A DNA stretch of 15,239 nt from Phyllobacteriaceae bacterium (GCA_012799265.1 JAAZLP010000315.1:1-15239); one strand, 5' to 3'. Counted from the first letter of the stretch, positions 1 to 7,270 are shown. Program-made: numbers and translations. The notes: generated from the sequence alone by a model not told the origin.

Positions 1-349
1 ATGTCAGTGCTGCGGCTGACGCGGTGCGCTTTTCTACCTTAGCTTTCGACGGCGACTCGCCCCGCTCGACCTGATGCCGGGCGCGCGCCAGCAGCGTCCT
101 CGCCTCCGCAAGCGACACCTCCATTCCGTATTCCAGCGCGTCGGGCGTTCGTGTCAGCTTGCGCGCCGCCTCGGCGCTGTATCGGCCGATGGTCAAGACC
201 TCCTGCCGCCCGTTCACCCGGTACTGATACCGGAACGAGATGACCCCGGTTGGGGTGACGGCCGCGTGCATCCCGTCGCGGTCCGTCACCTTGTAGAGCT
301 TGGCCCTCGGCTTCAGATTTTTCAGTTCTTTATCAGTGAGATCGCCCAT
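1..349 (-). CDS. Tyrosine-type site-specific integrase, N-terminal part (cut by window edge)
   Basis: The reading frame starts at ATG 349-347 and stays open for 116 codons to the left edge. The translation has the pattern of the integrase arm-type DNA-binding domain (DUF4102/PF13356): LTDKELKNLKP near the start, then KLYKVTDRDGMHAAVTPTG, FRYQYRVNGRQEVLTIGRY at residues 39-57, and SLAEARTLLARARHQVERGE at 79-98. About 20 residues lie between the GRY and SLAEAR motifs, longer than the usual few. The core-binding and catalytic domains (R-H-R-Y) lie outside the window, so activity cannot be judged. Such proteins integrate prophages and genomic islands at gene 3' ends by recombination between short identical sites. 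The gene reads away from guaA and its start lies 222 bp from the guaA stop, the usual placement of an integrase next to its attachment site. No convincing Shine-Dalgarno is visible. Family assignment is firm; the element type is unknown. Confidence 0.88.
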   Translation of the reverse strand, partial: MGDLTDKELKNLKPRAKLYKVTDRDGMHAAVTPTGVISFRYQYRVNGRQEVLTIGRYSAEAARKLTRTPDALEYGMEVSLAEARTLLARARHQVERGESPSKAKVEKRTASAAALT

Positions 350-378
350 AAATCCGCATCCGGTCTGGGGGCAAACGG

Positions 379-458
379 ATACCAACAAAGGGGGTCGTTG
401 GTAGCGAAAGCCCGTTTCTGGACCATCCTGCGCCATACCAACATCGCTACCAACAAAG
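379..458. repeat. Four copies of TACCAAC, candidate integrase arm sites or operator
   Basis: TACCAAC occurs at 380-386, 436-442 and 448-454 on the plus strand and at 397-403 on the minus strand. The first and last plus copies extend to TACCAACAAAG (380-390, 448-458). GTTGGTAGCG (397-406) and CGCTACCAAC (445-454) form a perfect 10-bp inverted repeat. The cluster lies between the integrase start and the guaA 3' end, where tyrosine integrases often have short arm-type sites and where an integrase promoter would be. The repeats are seen directly; the binding role is inference. Confidence 0.55.
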
Positions 459-524
459 TGGCTGGGTTGGGGTGACATGCAGCGATACGGGGTAAGAAAA
501 ATAATCCTTACTATTCAACGGGGT

Positions 525-542
525 CGTGCGATTTTCGGCACG
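525..542. other. Short hairpin beyond the guaA stop, weak terminator candidate
   Basis: CGTGC (525-529) and GCACG (538-542) form a 5-bp stem with an 8-nt loop, 29-46 nt beyond the guaA stop. A competing longer-range pairing is possible between GGTCGT (522-527) and ACGACC (560-565). On the guaA-sense strand there is no immediate U-run, only an AT-rich stretch further on (about 496-516). It may terminate guaA weakly or be chance. Confidence 0.25.
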
Positions 543-570
543 GAGCGAGATGGTCTGAAACGACCTTAAT

Positions 571-594
571 TCACTCCCACTCAATCGTACCGGG
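571..594 (-). other. Candidate attachment site at the guaA 3' end
   Basis: The last codons of guaA encode ...GTIEWE-stop, with GAGTGGGAGTGA as the final 12 bases on the coding strand. This stretch is strongly conserved, and guaA 3' ends are documented insertion sites for genomic islands and ICEs in several phyla. With an integrase 222 bp away this is the natural attachment site. The matching direct repeat at the other end of the element would lie left of the window, so the core cannot be defined here. Confidence 0.45.
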
Positions 595-2139
595 CGGCTT
601 CGAGGTCACGTCGTAAACGACGCGATTGATGCCGCGGACTTCGTTGATGATGCGGGTCGCGGTCTTGCCGAGGAAGTTCATGTCGAACTGATAGAAGTCA
701 GCCGTCATGCCATCGACTGAGGTCACGGCGCGCAGGGCGCAAACGAACTCATAGGTGCGGCCATCGCCCATGACGCCTACGGTCTGGACCGGGAGCAACA
801 CGGCGAACGCCTGCCAGATTTTGTCGTACTGACCCGACTTGCGGATTTCATCGAGATAGATCGCATCGGCCTTGCGGAGGATGTCGAGCTTTTCGCGGGT
901 AATGCCGCCGGGGCAACGGATGGCGAGGCCCGGCCCCGGGAAGGGATGACGGCCAATGAAGCTATCAGGAATGCCGAGATCGCGACCAAGCTGCCGGACT
1001 TCGTCCTTGAAGAGCTCGCGCAGCGGCTCGACCAGCTTCATGTTCATGCGTTCCGGCAGGCCGCCCACATTGTGGTGCGACTTGATGGTGACCGAGGGGC
1101 CACCGGTGAACGACACGGATTCGATGACGTCCGGATAGAGCGTGCCCTGGGCGAGGAATTCGGCGCCGCCGAGCTTCTTGGCTTCTTCTTCGAAGGTCTC
1201 GATGAAGAGACGACCAATCATCTTGCGCTTGGTTTCCGGGTCGGTCTGACCTTCAAGTTCACCAATAAACTTGTCGGAAGCGTCGACGTGGACCAGCGGG
1301 ATGTTGAACTGATCGCGGAACATGGTGACGACCTGTTCGCCCTCGTTCATGCGCATCAGACCGTGGTCGACATAGATGCAGGTGAGCTGGTCGCCGATGG
1401 CTTCGTGGATCAAAACAGCAGCAACCGAAGAATCAACGCCACCGGACAGACCGCAGATAACGCGGCCGGATCCAACCTGCTCGCGGATCTTGTCGACCAT
1501 CTTCTGACGGTAGGCCTGCATGGTCCAGTTCGACTCCAGACCGCAGATCTTGTGCACGAAGTTCTGGAAGAGTTTTGCGCCATCAGGCGTGTGGACCACT
1601 TCAGGGTGGAACTGGACGCCCCAGATTTTCTTCTCCTCGTTCGCGATCATGGCGAACGGCGCGTTGGGCGAGGTTCCGACGACTTCAAAGCCTTCCGGCA
1701 GGGAAACAACGCGGTCGCCGTGGCTCATCCAGACCTGGTGTGCTGCGCCATCGTCCCACACGCCTTCATAGAGTGCGCTAGGCCGGGAAACGGTGACTTC
1801 TGCACGACCGAATTCGCGGTGATGGCCGGCTTCGACCTTCCCGCCGAGCGCCACGCACAGAGCCTGCTGGCCATAACAGATGCCGAAGATCGGCAGGCCG
1901 GAGGTCAGGATGGCCTCAGGAATGTGAGGCGCGTTCTCATCGAGCGTCGAGGCGGGAGAACCAGAAAGGATCACGCCTTTTGGGTTCATGGCCGCGAAGG
2001 CCGCGTCAGCCGACTGGAACGGATGGATTTCGCAATAGACACCGGTCTCGCGAATGCGGCGCGCGATCAGCTGAGTGACCTGCGAACCATAGTCGACAAT
2101 GAGGATGGTGTCGGTGGGGGCGGTGTCTGGGTGCTGCAT
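571..2139 (-). CDS. guaA: GMP synthase (glutamine-hydrolysing)
   Basis: Converts XMP, ATP and glutamine to GMP in the cytosol, the last step of de novo guanine nucleotide synthesis. At 522 aa it has the usual length of the two-domain enzyme. The class I glutamine amidotransferase domain (about 12-200) carries the nucleophile C88 in GICYGQQ and the H178/E180 pair in GVQFHPE. The ATP pyrophosphatase domain follows with P-loop SGGVDSS at 232-238. The C-terminal dimerisation domain has GRHPFPGPGLAIR and ends in KPPGTIEWE. An in-frame TAA four codons upstream of ATG 2139 fixes that ATG as the earliest ATG start; it has no clear Shine-Dalgarno and lies inside a hairpin (separate entry). rsmB is 101 nt upstream on the same strand, so the two are probably co-transcribed. 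Its 3' end faces the integrase and is the likely insertion site. Confidence 0.97.
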   Translation of the reverse strand: MQHPDTAPTDTILIVDYGSQVTQLIARRIRETGVYCEIHPFQSADAAFAAMNPKGVILSGSPASTLDENAPHIPEAILTSGLPIFGICYGQQALCVALGGKVEAGHHREFGRAEVTVSRPSALYEGVWDDGAAHQVWMSHGDRVVSLPEGFEVVGTSPNAPFAMIANEEKKIWGVQFHPEVVHTPDGAKLFQNFVHKICGLESNWTMQAYRQKMVDKIREQVGSGRVICGLSGGVDSSVAAVLIHEAIGDQLTCIYVDHGLMRMNEGEQVVTMFRDQFNIPLVHVDASDKFIGELEGQTDPETKRKMIGRLFIETFEEEAKKLGGAEFLAQGTLYPDVIESVSFTGGPSVTIKSHHNVGGLPERMNMKLVEPLRELFKDEVRQLGRDLGIPDSFIGRHPFPGPGLAIRCPGGITREKLDILRKADAIYLDEIRKSGQYDKIWQAFAVLLPVQTVGVMGDGRTYEFVCALRAVTSVDGMTADFYQFDMNFLGKTATRIINEVRGINRVVYDVTSKPPGTIEWE

Positions 2140-2196
2140 GGCGAGGCTTTAGCCCCGCCATGCGGATTCCGCAAGCAGGCCGAATGCGGATCGGCC
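2137..2196 (-). promoter_or_regulatory. Structured guaA leader; start codon inside a hairpin
   Basis: On the plus strand CATGGCG (2137-2143), one mismatch, GGC (2145-2147), a four-base loop, GCC (2152-2154), mismatch, CGCCATG (2156-2162) form a nearly perfect stem. The guaA ATG (2139-2137) is in the 3' arm of the corresponding mRNA hairpin. Just upstream on the mRNA, GGCCGA (2178-2183) and TCGGCC (2191-2196) make a second stem with a 7-nt loop. There is no U-run, so these are not classic terminators. Sequestered initiation or ribosome-coupled opening from rsmB is possible; function is inference. Confidence 0.45.
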
Positions 2197-2240
2197 ATGC
2201 GAAATGAGGACTCTTCGTCTCAGGGGACCAAGCTCGACGA

Positions 2241-3524
2241 TCAGCGCCGCAGAAGATGGATGTAAAATCCGTCAGTTTGGGTGCGATGCGGGGTCAACAG
2301 GACGCCGCCCCCTTCGGTGGTCAGGCCCGCCGGGATATCGGTGATAAAAACGCTGCGCCATGCGGCGGCGATATCGAGCGTCTGCAGTTCGGGATGAACT
2401 GCCTTGAACGCTGCGATCTGGTCGTCGTTTTCTTCGGGCAGGATCGAGCAGGTTATGTAGGCCAGCGTGCCACCCGGCTTGAGGTGCTTAAGCGCCTCTT
2501 CAAGGATCGCTGCCTGATCAGCCTGACGCTGGGCGAGAACTTCGGGAGAAAGCTTCCACTTGGTGTCCGGGCGACGGCGCCACGTACCCGTTCCGGTGCA
2601 GGGGGCATCCACGACGACGCGATCCATTTTGCCGACAAGGTCATCGAGCGCGCCATCATTCGGCGCACGAACCTGAGCGTTCCGAACGCCATTACGCTTC
2701 AGACGATCATAAATTGGCGCCAGACGACTGCGATCGCTGTCATAGGCAAAAATCTGCCCCTTGTTGCCCATGACCCCAGCCAGAGCCAAGGTCTTGCCCC
2801 CTGCCCCGGCGCATAGATCAAGCACCTGCTCGCCTTCGCGAGCACCCGCCAGGGCGGCCACAATTTGACTACCCTGATCCTGCACTTCGAACCAGCCTTT
2901 GAGATAGCCTTCATCCGTCGTGACGTTTGGGGTGCGGGCGTCCCGTGGACCGGCGGGCATGGTAAGACCGAATGGCGCAATGGCGGTAGGTTCGGGCGAA
3001 AAGCGGGCGAGCGACTTGGCCACCTTCTCCTGCGTCGCCTTGAGCGCATTGACGCGAATATCGAGCGAGGGGCGCCCGGCCATGGCCTGACCTTCGCCAA
3101 TAAGGTCGGCCGCAAAAGCGCGCTTCAACGAGGGTGCCAACCATTCAGGGAAATCGGCCTGCACCGCTTCGGGGGCCGCTTCGATCTCGGCGGAAAGGGC
3201 GGAAATCTCAGCAGCACTTAGGGCCTCTGGCGCGTGGCTATCGCCCTCGAAGGCGGCTGCAAGGCTCTCGGGCGTTTCACCCCAATGGCGAATAACTGTC
3301 GCGAGGACCAAAGCGCGCGGCGCATGGCTGCCCATGATGAAAGCGAGGGATTCCCGACGGCGCAGCGCGTCATAGACGAGGTTGCCGATGGCAGCGCGGT
3401 CCCCTGCCCCGGCAAATCGATTATTGAGCCCCCAGGCCTTCAGCGCCTCGGATACCGGACGCTTGCGCTGCTCGACATCGGTCAGAACTTCAATGGCGGC
3501 TGCGAGACGGCCGGGAAGGCGCAT
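2241..3524 (-). CDS. rsmB: RsmB/NOP-family rRNA (cytosine-C5) methyltransferase
   Basis: A SAM-dependent RNA m5C methyltransferase; the closest known role is methylation of 16S rRNA C967 in the cytosol. The 427-aa protein has an N-terminal RNA-binding-like region (about 1-215) and a Rossmann methyltransferase core. SAM motif I is VLDLCAGAGGKT at 234-245. The two cysteines of the family mechanism are C309 in VDAPCTGTGTWRR and the catalytic C359 in YITCSILPEEND. Residues EVQDQGSQ near 213-220 are the usual pre-motif I segment. It is annotated by family; some alphaproteobacterial members differ from E. coli RsmB at the N-terminus and the exact target base is not proven. The stop is 101 nt before guaA on the same strand, and a small ORF ends 3 nt before its ATG, suggesting a compact transcript. 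Confidence 0.93.
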   Translation of the reverse strand: MRLPGRLAAAIEVLTDVEQRKRPVSEALKAWGLNNRFAGAGDRAAIGNLVYDALRRRESLAFIMGSHAPRALVLATVIRHWGETPESLAAAFEGDSHAPEALSAAEISALSAEIEAAPEAVQADFPEWLAPSLKRAFAADLIGEGQAMAGRPSLDIRVNALKATQEKVAKSLARFSPEPTAIAPFGLTMPAGPRDARTPNVTTDEGYLKGWFEVQDQGSQIVAALAGAREGEQVLDLCAGAGGKTLALAGVMGNKGQIFAYDSDRSRLAPIYDRLKRNGVRNAQVRAPNDGALDDLVGKMDRVVVDAPCTGTGTWRRRPDTKWKLSPEVLAQRQADQAAILEEALKHLKPGGTLAYITCSILPEENDDQIAAFKAVHPELQTLDIAAAWRSVFITDIPAGLTTEGGGVLLTPHRTQTDGFYIHLLRR

Positions 3525-3527
3525 GGG

Positions 3528-3626
3528 TCAGATACTCGGCATGAGGAGCAAGCGTGCCGGTAGCCATAGCCAGAGAATGGCGGCAGCGGCAAGTGCGGTG
3601 ACCAGTCGCGGCGCGAAATGATCCAT
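3528..3626 (-). CDS. Possible 32-aa single-pass membrane peptide upstream of rsmB
   Basis: An ATG at 3626 opens a 32-codon frame ending in TGA at 3530-3528, only 3 nt before the rsmB ATG. The peptide starts MDHFAPRLVT and then has a hydrophobic run rich in Ala, Leu, Ile and Trp (about residues 9-29), consistent with one membrane segment. An in-frame stop two codons upstream fixes the ATG as the earliest start. There is no strong Shine-Dalgarno. Tight spacing to rsmB would suit translational coupling. I do not recognise a family; it could be an uncoded leader, and confidence is low. Confidence 0.35.
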   Translation of the reverse strand: MDHFAPRLVTALAAAAILWLWLPARLLLMPSI

Positions 3627-3675
3627 TCGTCACTGGCGGCCCGCCCCGGGAAGGCCGCTATTAGCAAGCCGCACG

Positions 3676-4074
3676 ATGCGAGAGGCCCTTGAGGGCACGG
3701 CTGCTAAGCTGGCGGCCCAACACGCGTCCGAGCCTGAAATTTCGATGCCGATTGAAATCAATCAGCAGGAGCCATCCATGTATGGCGATGCACGTGGACT
3801 GGCCCGGCTCAACCGACGTTTTCACACGTTGATCTGGATGTCGGCGCACAACCGATTCCTGCTCAAAAGCCTGGATAACATGGCGTCGACAGTCGCTCTC
3901 TTGCCCAATTCCCTGAACATGGATGGGTTAGTGGAGAATACCCACGAGGAACATCGCGCCATTGTCGAAGCCATTGTGAGCCGCGATGCCGTGAAGGCCG
4001 AAGAGGCAGCGCGTGCGCATATCCGCTCGACAGGCCGTCGGCGCCTCGAAATGCTCTCCCAGTTGGAAGATTGA
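3676..4074 (+). pseudogene. GntR-family regulator remnant: FCD ligand-binding domain without the DNA-binding head
   Basis: The 132-aa frame matches the C-terminal FCD domain of FadR-type GntR regulators: REALEGTAAKLAAQHASE at the start, LARLNRRFHTLIWMSAHNRF in the middle (family F-H and N-x-x-L positions), EEHRAIVEAIVSRDA and ARAHIRSTGRRRLE at the end. Complete members are about 220-250 aa with an N-terminal winged helix of about 70 aa. Here the frame upstream (back to an in-frame stop at 3619-3621) shows no helix-turn-helix pattern, and there is no Shine-Dalgarno before 3676. The alignment to the family begins almost exactly at the start codon, so the head seems to have been removed at about 3670. 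In FCD regulators the lost part binds DNA and the retained part binds carboxylates, so this was probably the regulator of an adjacent carboxylate gene. It could still be expressed as a stand-alone domain. Confidence 0.65.
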
Positions 4075-4154
4075 GGAACACGCGCTGACAAGTTGGGCAA
4101 GCCCTCCCAAATCCTGGAAAATGCCCTAGATTGCCGGCCGGAGGGATTGTCAGC

Positions 4155-4823
4155 ATGCGGATTCTGCTGGTCGAGGACAATGAAGACCTTGGGGAGGCCA
4201 TCGAGGGCCGCCTGAGGGGCGCAGGCCATTCGGTGGAGTGGGTCCGCGACGGCGCCGAGGTCGTGTCCGTGGCACTTGCAGAACCGTTCGACGCTGTGGC
4301 CCTCGATCTTATGCTACCGAACCGCGATGGCATCGGCCTCATCGCTGAGTTGCGCAAGCGGAAGTTCAGCGCCCCAATCCTCATCATCACGGCCCGGTCA
4401 GAAATCGACGATAAGGTAAGCCTGCTCGATCTGGGCGCAGACGACTACCTGGTGAAGCCGTTTGACCTGCGCGAGCTGGAAGCCAGGCTGCGCGCGCTGC
4501 TGAGGCGGAGCGGCGGGCAGGCATCCAATAGCGTCAGTATTGGCAATCTAGAGCTGGATCTGGCGGGGCTGAATGCGAGTGTCGAAGGTCGTGCCCTTGA
4601 GCTGGGGCGACGCGAATTTAGGCTGCTCGAGATTCTCGTGGTCAATCAGGGCAAGGTCGTCGCAAAGGAGCGCCTGATGAACCAACTCTTCAATTTCGAC
4701 GAGAATGTTTCGGTGAACGCGCTTGAGCTGCACATCTCGCGTCTCCGTAAAAAGCTGGACGCCACCAATGTCGAAATTGGCACAGTGCGCGGCGTCGGCT
4801 ATGTGGTGCGAGCACGCGGTTGA
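4155..4823 (+). CDS. OmpR/PhoB-family response regulator, TctD-like
   Basis: Cytosolic DNA-binding response regulator, 222 aa. The receiver (1-115) has the acidic pair E7/D8, phosphoacceptor D51 in ALDLMLPNRDG, T79 in IITARSE and K101 in LVKPFDL. The winged-helix output domain (about 125-222) shows LGRREFRLLEILVVNQGKVV and the C-terminal VNALELHISRLRKKLD and GTVRGVGYVVR of the family. I chose ATG 4155 because GGAGGG (4140-4145) lies 9 nt upstream and the family starts MRILLVEDNE; a TTG at 4131 would place the Shine-Dalgarno inside the gene. The stop overlaps the kinase start by 4 nt (TTGA). The convergent tct operon and direct repeats upstream of tctC make it the likely TTT regulator, by analogy with Salmonella TctDE and Bordetella BctDE. 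The match to TctD itself is inferred from partner and context. Confidence 0.93.
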   Translation: MRILLVEDNEDLGEAIEGRLRGAGHSVEWVRDGAEVVSVALAEPFDAVALDLMLPNRDGIGLIAELRKRKFSAPILIITARSEIDDKVSLLDLGADDYLVKPFDLRELEARLRALLRRSGGQASNSVSIGNLELDLAGLNASVEGRALELGRREFRLLEILVVNQGKVVAKERLMNQLFNFDENVSVNALELHISRLRKKLDATNVEIGTVRGVGYVVRARG

Positions 4824-7270
4824 GCGCGCACCCCTTTTCCCTTCGGCGCCGCATCTTTGCCCTCGCAGTGGCACTGCTGGTGCTCGCCTCCCTGATCCTG
4901 ATCCTTTTCATTCGGGACTATGCTGAGCGGGCTTCGGACAGAGCCTTTGACCGATTGCTAGCTGCATCTGCTTTCACGATTGCCGGCGCTGTACAGATCG
5001 AAAACGAAGCGGTCGTGGTCGAGATACCCTTCGCCGCCTTTGCCATGTTCTCAGGCCGGGACCGGGTATTCTACGCTGTCGAGGACCCAGATGCGCGCAC
5101 CGTCACAGGATATGGCGATCTCGCCGAGCAGATGCCTGAAACGGTTTCCGCCGAGCCGCGCTTTACCGACATGCAATATCGCGGCGAGACGGTTCGCGTT
5201 GCCAGCGTCGGGCGACTGATCTCCACCGCCAACGATACCGGCTGGGTCAGCATTCATGTTGCGGAGACCCAGATCCAGCGCGAGGAACTCGCCAATGAAA
5301 TCCTGTCCAATGCTCTTTTGCCTGTGGTTGCGCTGACGCTACTGGCGGTGGGTCTTGTCTGGTTTGGGATCTCCCGCATGTTCGCACCACTGACCCAGGT
5401 CGAGCAGGAATTGCGTCTGCGCGCACCGGATGACCTATCACCGATCACGGTGCCAGTGCCGGAGGAAGTGGACCATCTGGTTGTGGCGCTAAATGGCTTC
5501 ATGGCACGGCTCAGGAACTCAATGGAGCGGATGACAGGCCTCGTGGCCGAAGCCGCCCACGAAATCCGGACGCCCCTGGCTTCACTGCGCGCGCAGGCGG
5601 AAGTGGCGATGGATGAGCGAGATCCCGAGGCGTTGCGACGGCGTGTCGGGCGTATCCATCAGGGGGCAGTTCAGGCAAGCCAGTTGGTCAGCCAATTGCT
5701 GATGGAGGCAACCATCTCTCACAGGATGGAGAACCAGGAGATCGAGACGACCACGCTGGCTAGCGTGATCGAGGAGGTGCGCCAGCGGCTTGATCCCGAT
5801 CTCGCAGGGCGGCTCACCATCGCACTCGACCCGGCGGCAGGCGTGGCCCCGATCCGCGGTGATCGTGTGGCGTTGCGCGAAATGATGCGCAATGTGGTGG
5901 ACAATGCCCTGCTCTATTCAGAAGGCGTGGTTGAAATCACCGCCAAACAGAACGGTGACGCCGTGCGTGTTGAGGTCAGCGACAGGGGGGCCGGTATCCA
6001 CGATGAAGACAAGGAAGCGATGACCGAGCGCTTCAAACGCGGCAAGGGGAGCGCGGGGACCGTAGGCTCAGGCCTTGGGCTTTCCATCGTTCGTCGTGTT
6101 GCAGAGGTTCATCGCGGGCGGTTGGAGTTAGTGGACCGTGATGGCGGTGGACTGACCGTCGCAATCACGCTGCCCCTGCCCCGGCGTTCCGGCGGCACCG
6201 TCGGCACGGTGGCGACGCTGGTCCTCGCCGTGGCTCTATTGGCGCCGGGGACACCCGCCGAGGCCGCGATGTCGAGCTACCCCGCGCCTGATGGTTCGAA
6301 CGACCGCGTACTGACGATCCTCGGGACGACGGATACGCCGCTCTTTGTCCACTTCATCGAGGGTTTTCAGCGAGACAATCCGGACGTCACTATCGTCTAC
6401 GAGGAGACCGACTCCCTTCCCCTCTATGATCGCTTCCTGGCTGGAACACTGGATCATCATCCGGATCTTCTGATCAGCTCGGCGTCAGACCTGCATCTCA
6501 AACTGGCCAATGACGGCCACGCATTGGCCTATGACAGTCCCTATCTGGCCGATCTCCCGGCCTGGGCCCATTGGCGCAATGAAGTATTCGGGTTCACTTT
6601 CGAGCCGGCGGTGATCATCTACAATCCAGACCAGATCACTGCGGCGGAAGTGCCGCGCACGCATCTCACCCTTGCCGAACTGCTGGAGAGCCAGAGCGAC
6701 CGTTTTCGCGGACGCATTGCTACCTACGACATTGGCCTCTCGGGCGTGGGCTATCTGCTGGCCGCGCAGGACCAGACTATCTCCTCGACGTTCTGGCGCT
6801 TGGCAAATGCGTTCGGGCGGGTGAATGCACAATTCTCGGGGTCGAGCCCTGCCATCCTCAACGGAGTGGCCGAGGGCACCTTGGCCATGGGCTACAACGT
6901 TCTTGGCTCCTACGCCTTTGCCCGACAGGCCGAGGGCGCTCCCATCGAAATCGTGGTTCCCGACGACTATGTTCTGGTGCTGACCCGTTCGCTGGTCATT
7001 CCGCGCAACGCGCCCAACCCGGGCCTCGCCCGGGCCTTTGTTGATTTCGCCCTGTCCCCGGATGGACAGGCGGTAGCGGCAGGACCGACGGCACTGGGAT
7101 CGGTCGTACCCAATGCGCAGGGAACATGGACCAGCGAAGCCATCGCGGCGCGAGGGCGCGGCGTGATCCAGCCCATTCCGCTTGGACCAGGCCTGCTCGT
7201 CGCACTCGACACGCTAAGGCGGCAAAGATTCCTCGAAACCTGGCAAGAAATCGTCTCGCCGAAGCCCTGA
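4820..7270 (+). CDS. TctE-like sensor histidine kinase fused to a periplasmic solute-binding protein
   Basis: 816 aa, about 350 more than a TctE-type kinase. Order: membrane segment 1 (about 13-31); periplasmic sensor (32-163, 2CSK_N-like by position and kinase type); membrane segment 2 (165-186); linker (about 187-235); dimerisation helix with phosphoacceptor H247 in AAHEIRTPLASLRAQ; ATPase with N362 in the N box, DRGAG at 388-392 and GSGLGLSI at 416-423. The kinase should end near 452 (VAITLPLP). The frame continues without a stop into R455-R456, a hydrophobic stretch (464-476) and an AEA cleavage-like site at 480-482, that is, a signal-peptide-like segment. Residues 484-816 read as an iron/polyamine-type ABC binding protein (LTILGTTDTPLFVHFIEGFQ; RSLVIPRNAPNPGLARAFVD; FALSPDGQ). 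The predicted topology puts it in the periplasm. The start is TTG 4820, overlapping the regulator stop. No ABC permease is visible nearby, suggesting a sensing rather than transport role. Confidence 0.9.
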   Translation: MSAHPFSLRRRIFALAVALLVLASLILILFIRDYAERASDRAFDRLLAASAFTIAGAVQIENEAVVVEIPFAAFAMFSGRDRVFYAVEDPDARTVTGYGDLAEQMPETVSAEPRFTDMQYRGETVRVASVGRLISTANDTGWVSIHVAETQIQREELANEILSNALLPVVALTLLAVGLVWFGISRMFAPLTQVEQELRLRAPDDLSPITVPVPEEVDHLVVALNGFMARLRNSMERMTGLVAEAAHEIRTPLASLRAQAEVAMDERDPEALRRRVGRIHQGAVQASQLVSQLLMEATISHRMENQEIETTTLASVIEEVRQRLDPDLAGRLTIALDPAAGVAPIRGDRVALREMMRNVVDNALLYSEGVVEITAKQNGDAVRVEVSDRGAGIHDEDKEAMTERFKRGKGSAGTVGSGLGLSIVRRVAEVHRGRLELVDRDGGGLTVAITLPLPRRSGGTVGTVATLVLAVALLAPGTPAEAAMSSYPAPDGSNDRVLTILGTTDTPLFVHFIEGFQRDNPDVTIVYEETDSLPLYDRFLAGTLDHHPDLLISSASDLHLKLANDGHALAYDSPYLADLPAWAHWRNEVFGFTFEPAVIIYNPDQITAAEVPRTHLTLAELLESQSDRFRGRIATYDIGLSGVGYLLAAQDQTISSTFWRLANAFGRVNAQFSGSSPAILNGVAEGTLAMGYNVLGSYAFARQAEGAPIEIVVPDDYVLVLTRSLVIPRNAPNPGLARAFVDFALSPDGQAVAAGPTALGSVVPNAQGTWTSEAIAARGRGVIQPIPLGPGLLVALDTLRRQRFLETWQEIVSPKP

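Noticed and set aside
74..475. Plus-strand open frame of 133 aa
   Set aside because: It is antisense to the integrase N-terminus and the repeat region, with an arginine- and proline-rich composition typical of shadow frames.
2140..2240. A known purine riboswitch before guaA
   Set aside because: The hairpins do not form the three-way junction or the conserved loop bases of purine riboswitches.
946..2265. Long plus-strand open frame of 439 aa
   Set aside because: It is antisense to guaA, which is unambiguous; the translation shows no domain and the frame is a product of GC-rich codon bias.
4085..4113. CTGACA with a weak -10 as promoter of the two-component genes
   Set aside because: The -35 is acceptable but no convincing -10 lies 16-18 nt away, and it does not repeat the tctC upstream motif.
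4131..4154. TTG start for the response regulator eight codons upstream
   Set aside because: The Shine-Dalgarno GGAGGG at 4140-4145 fits ATG 4155, and the family begins at MRILLVEDNE.
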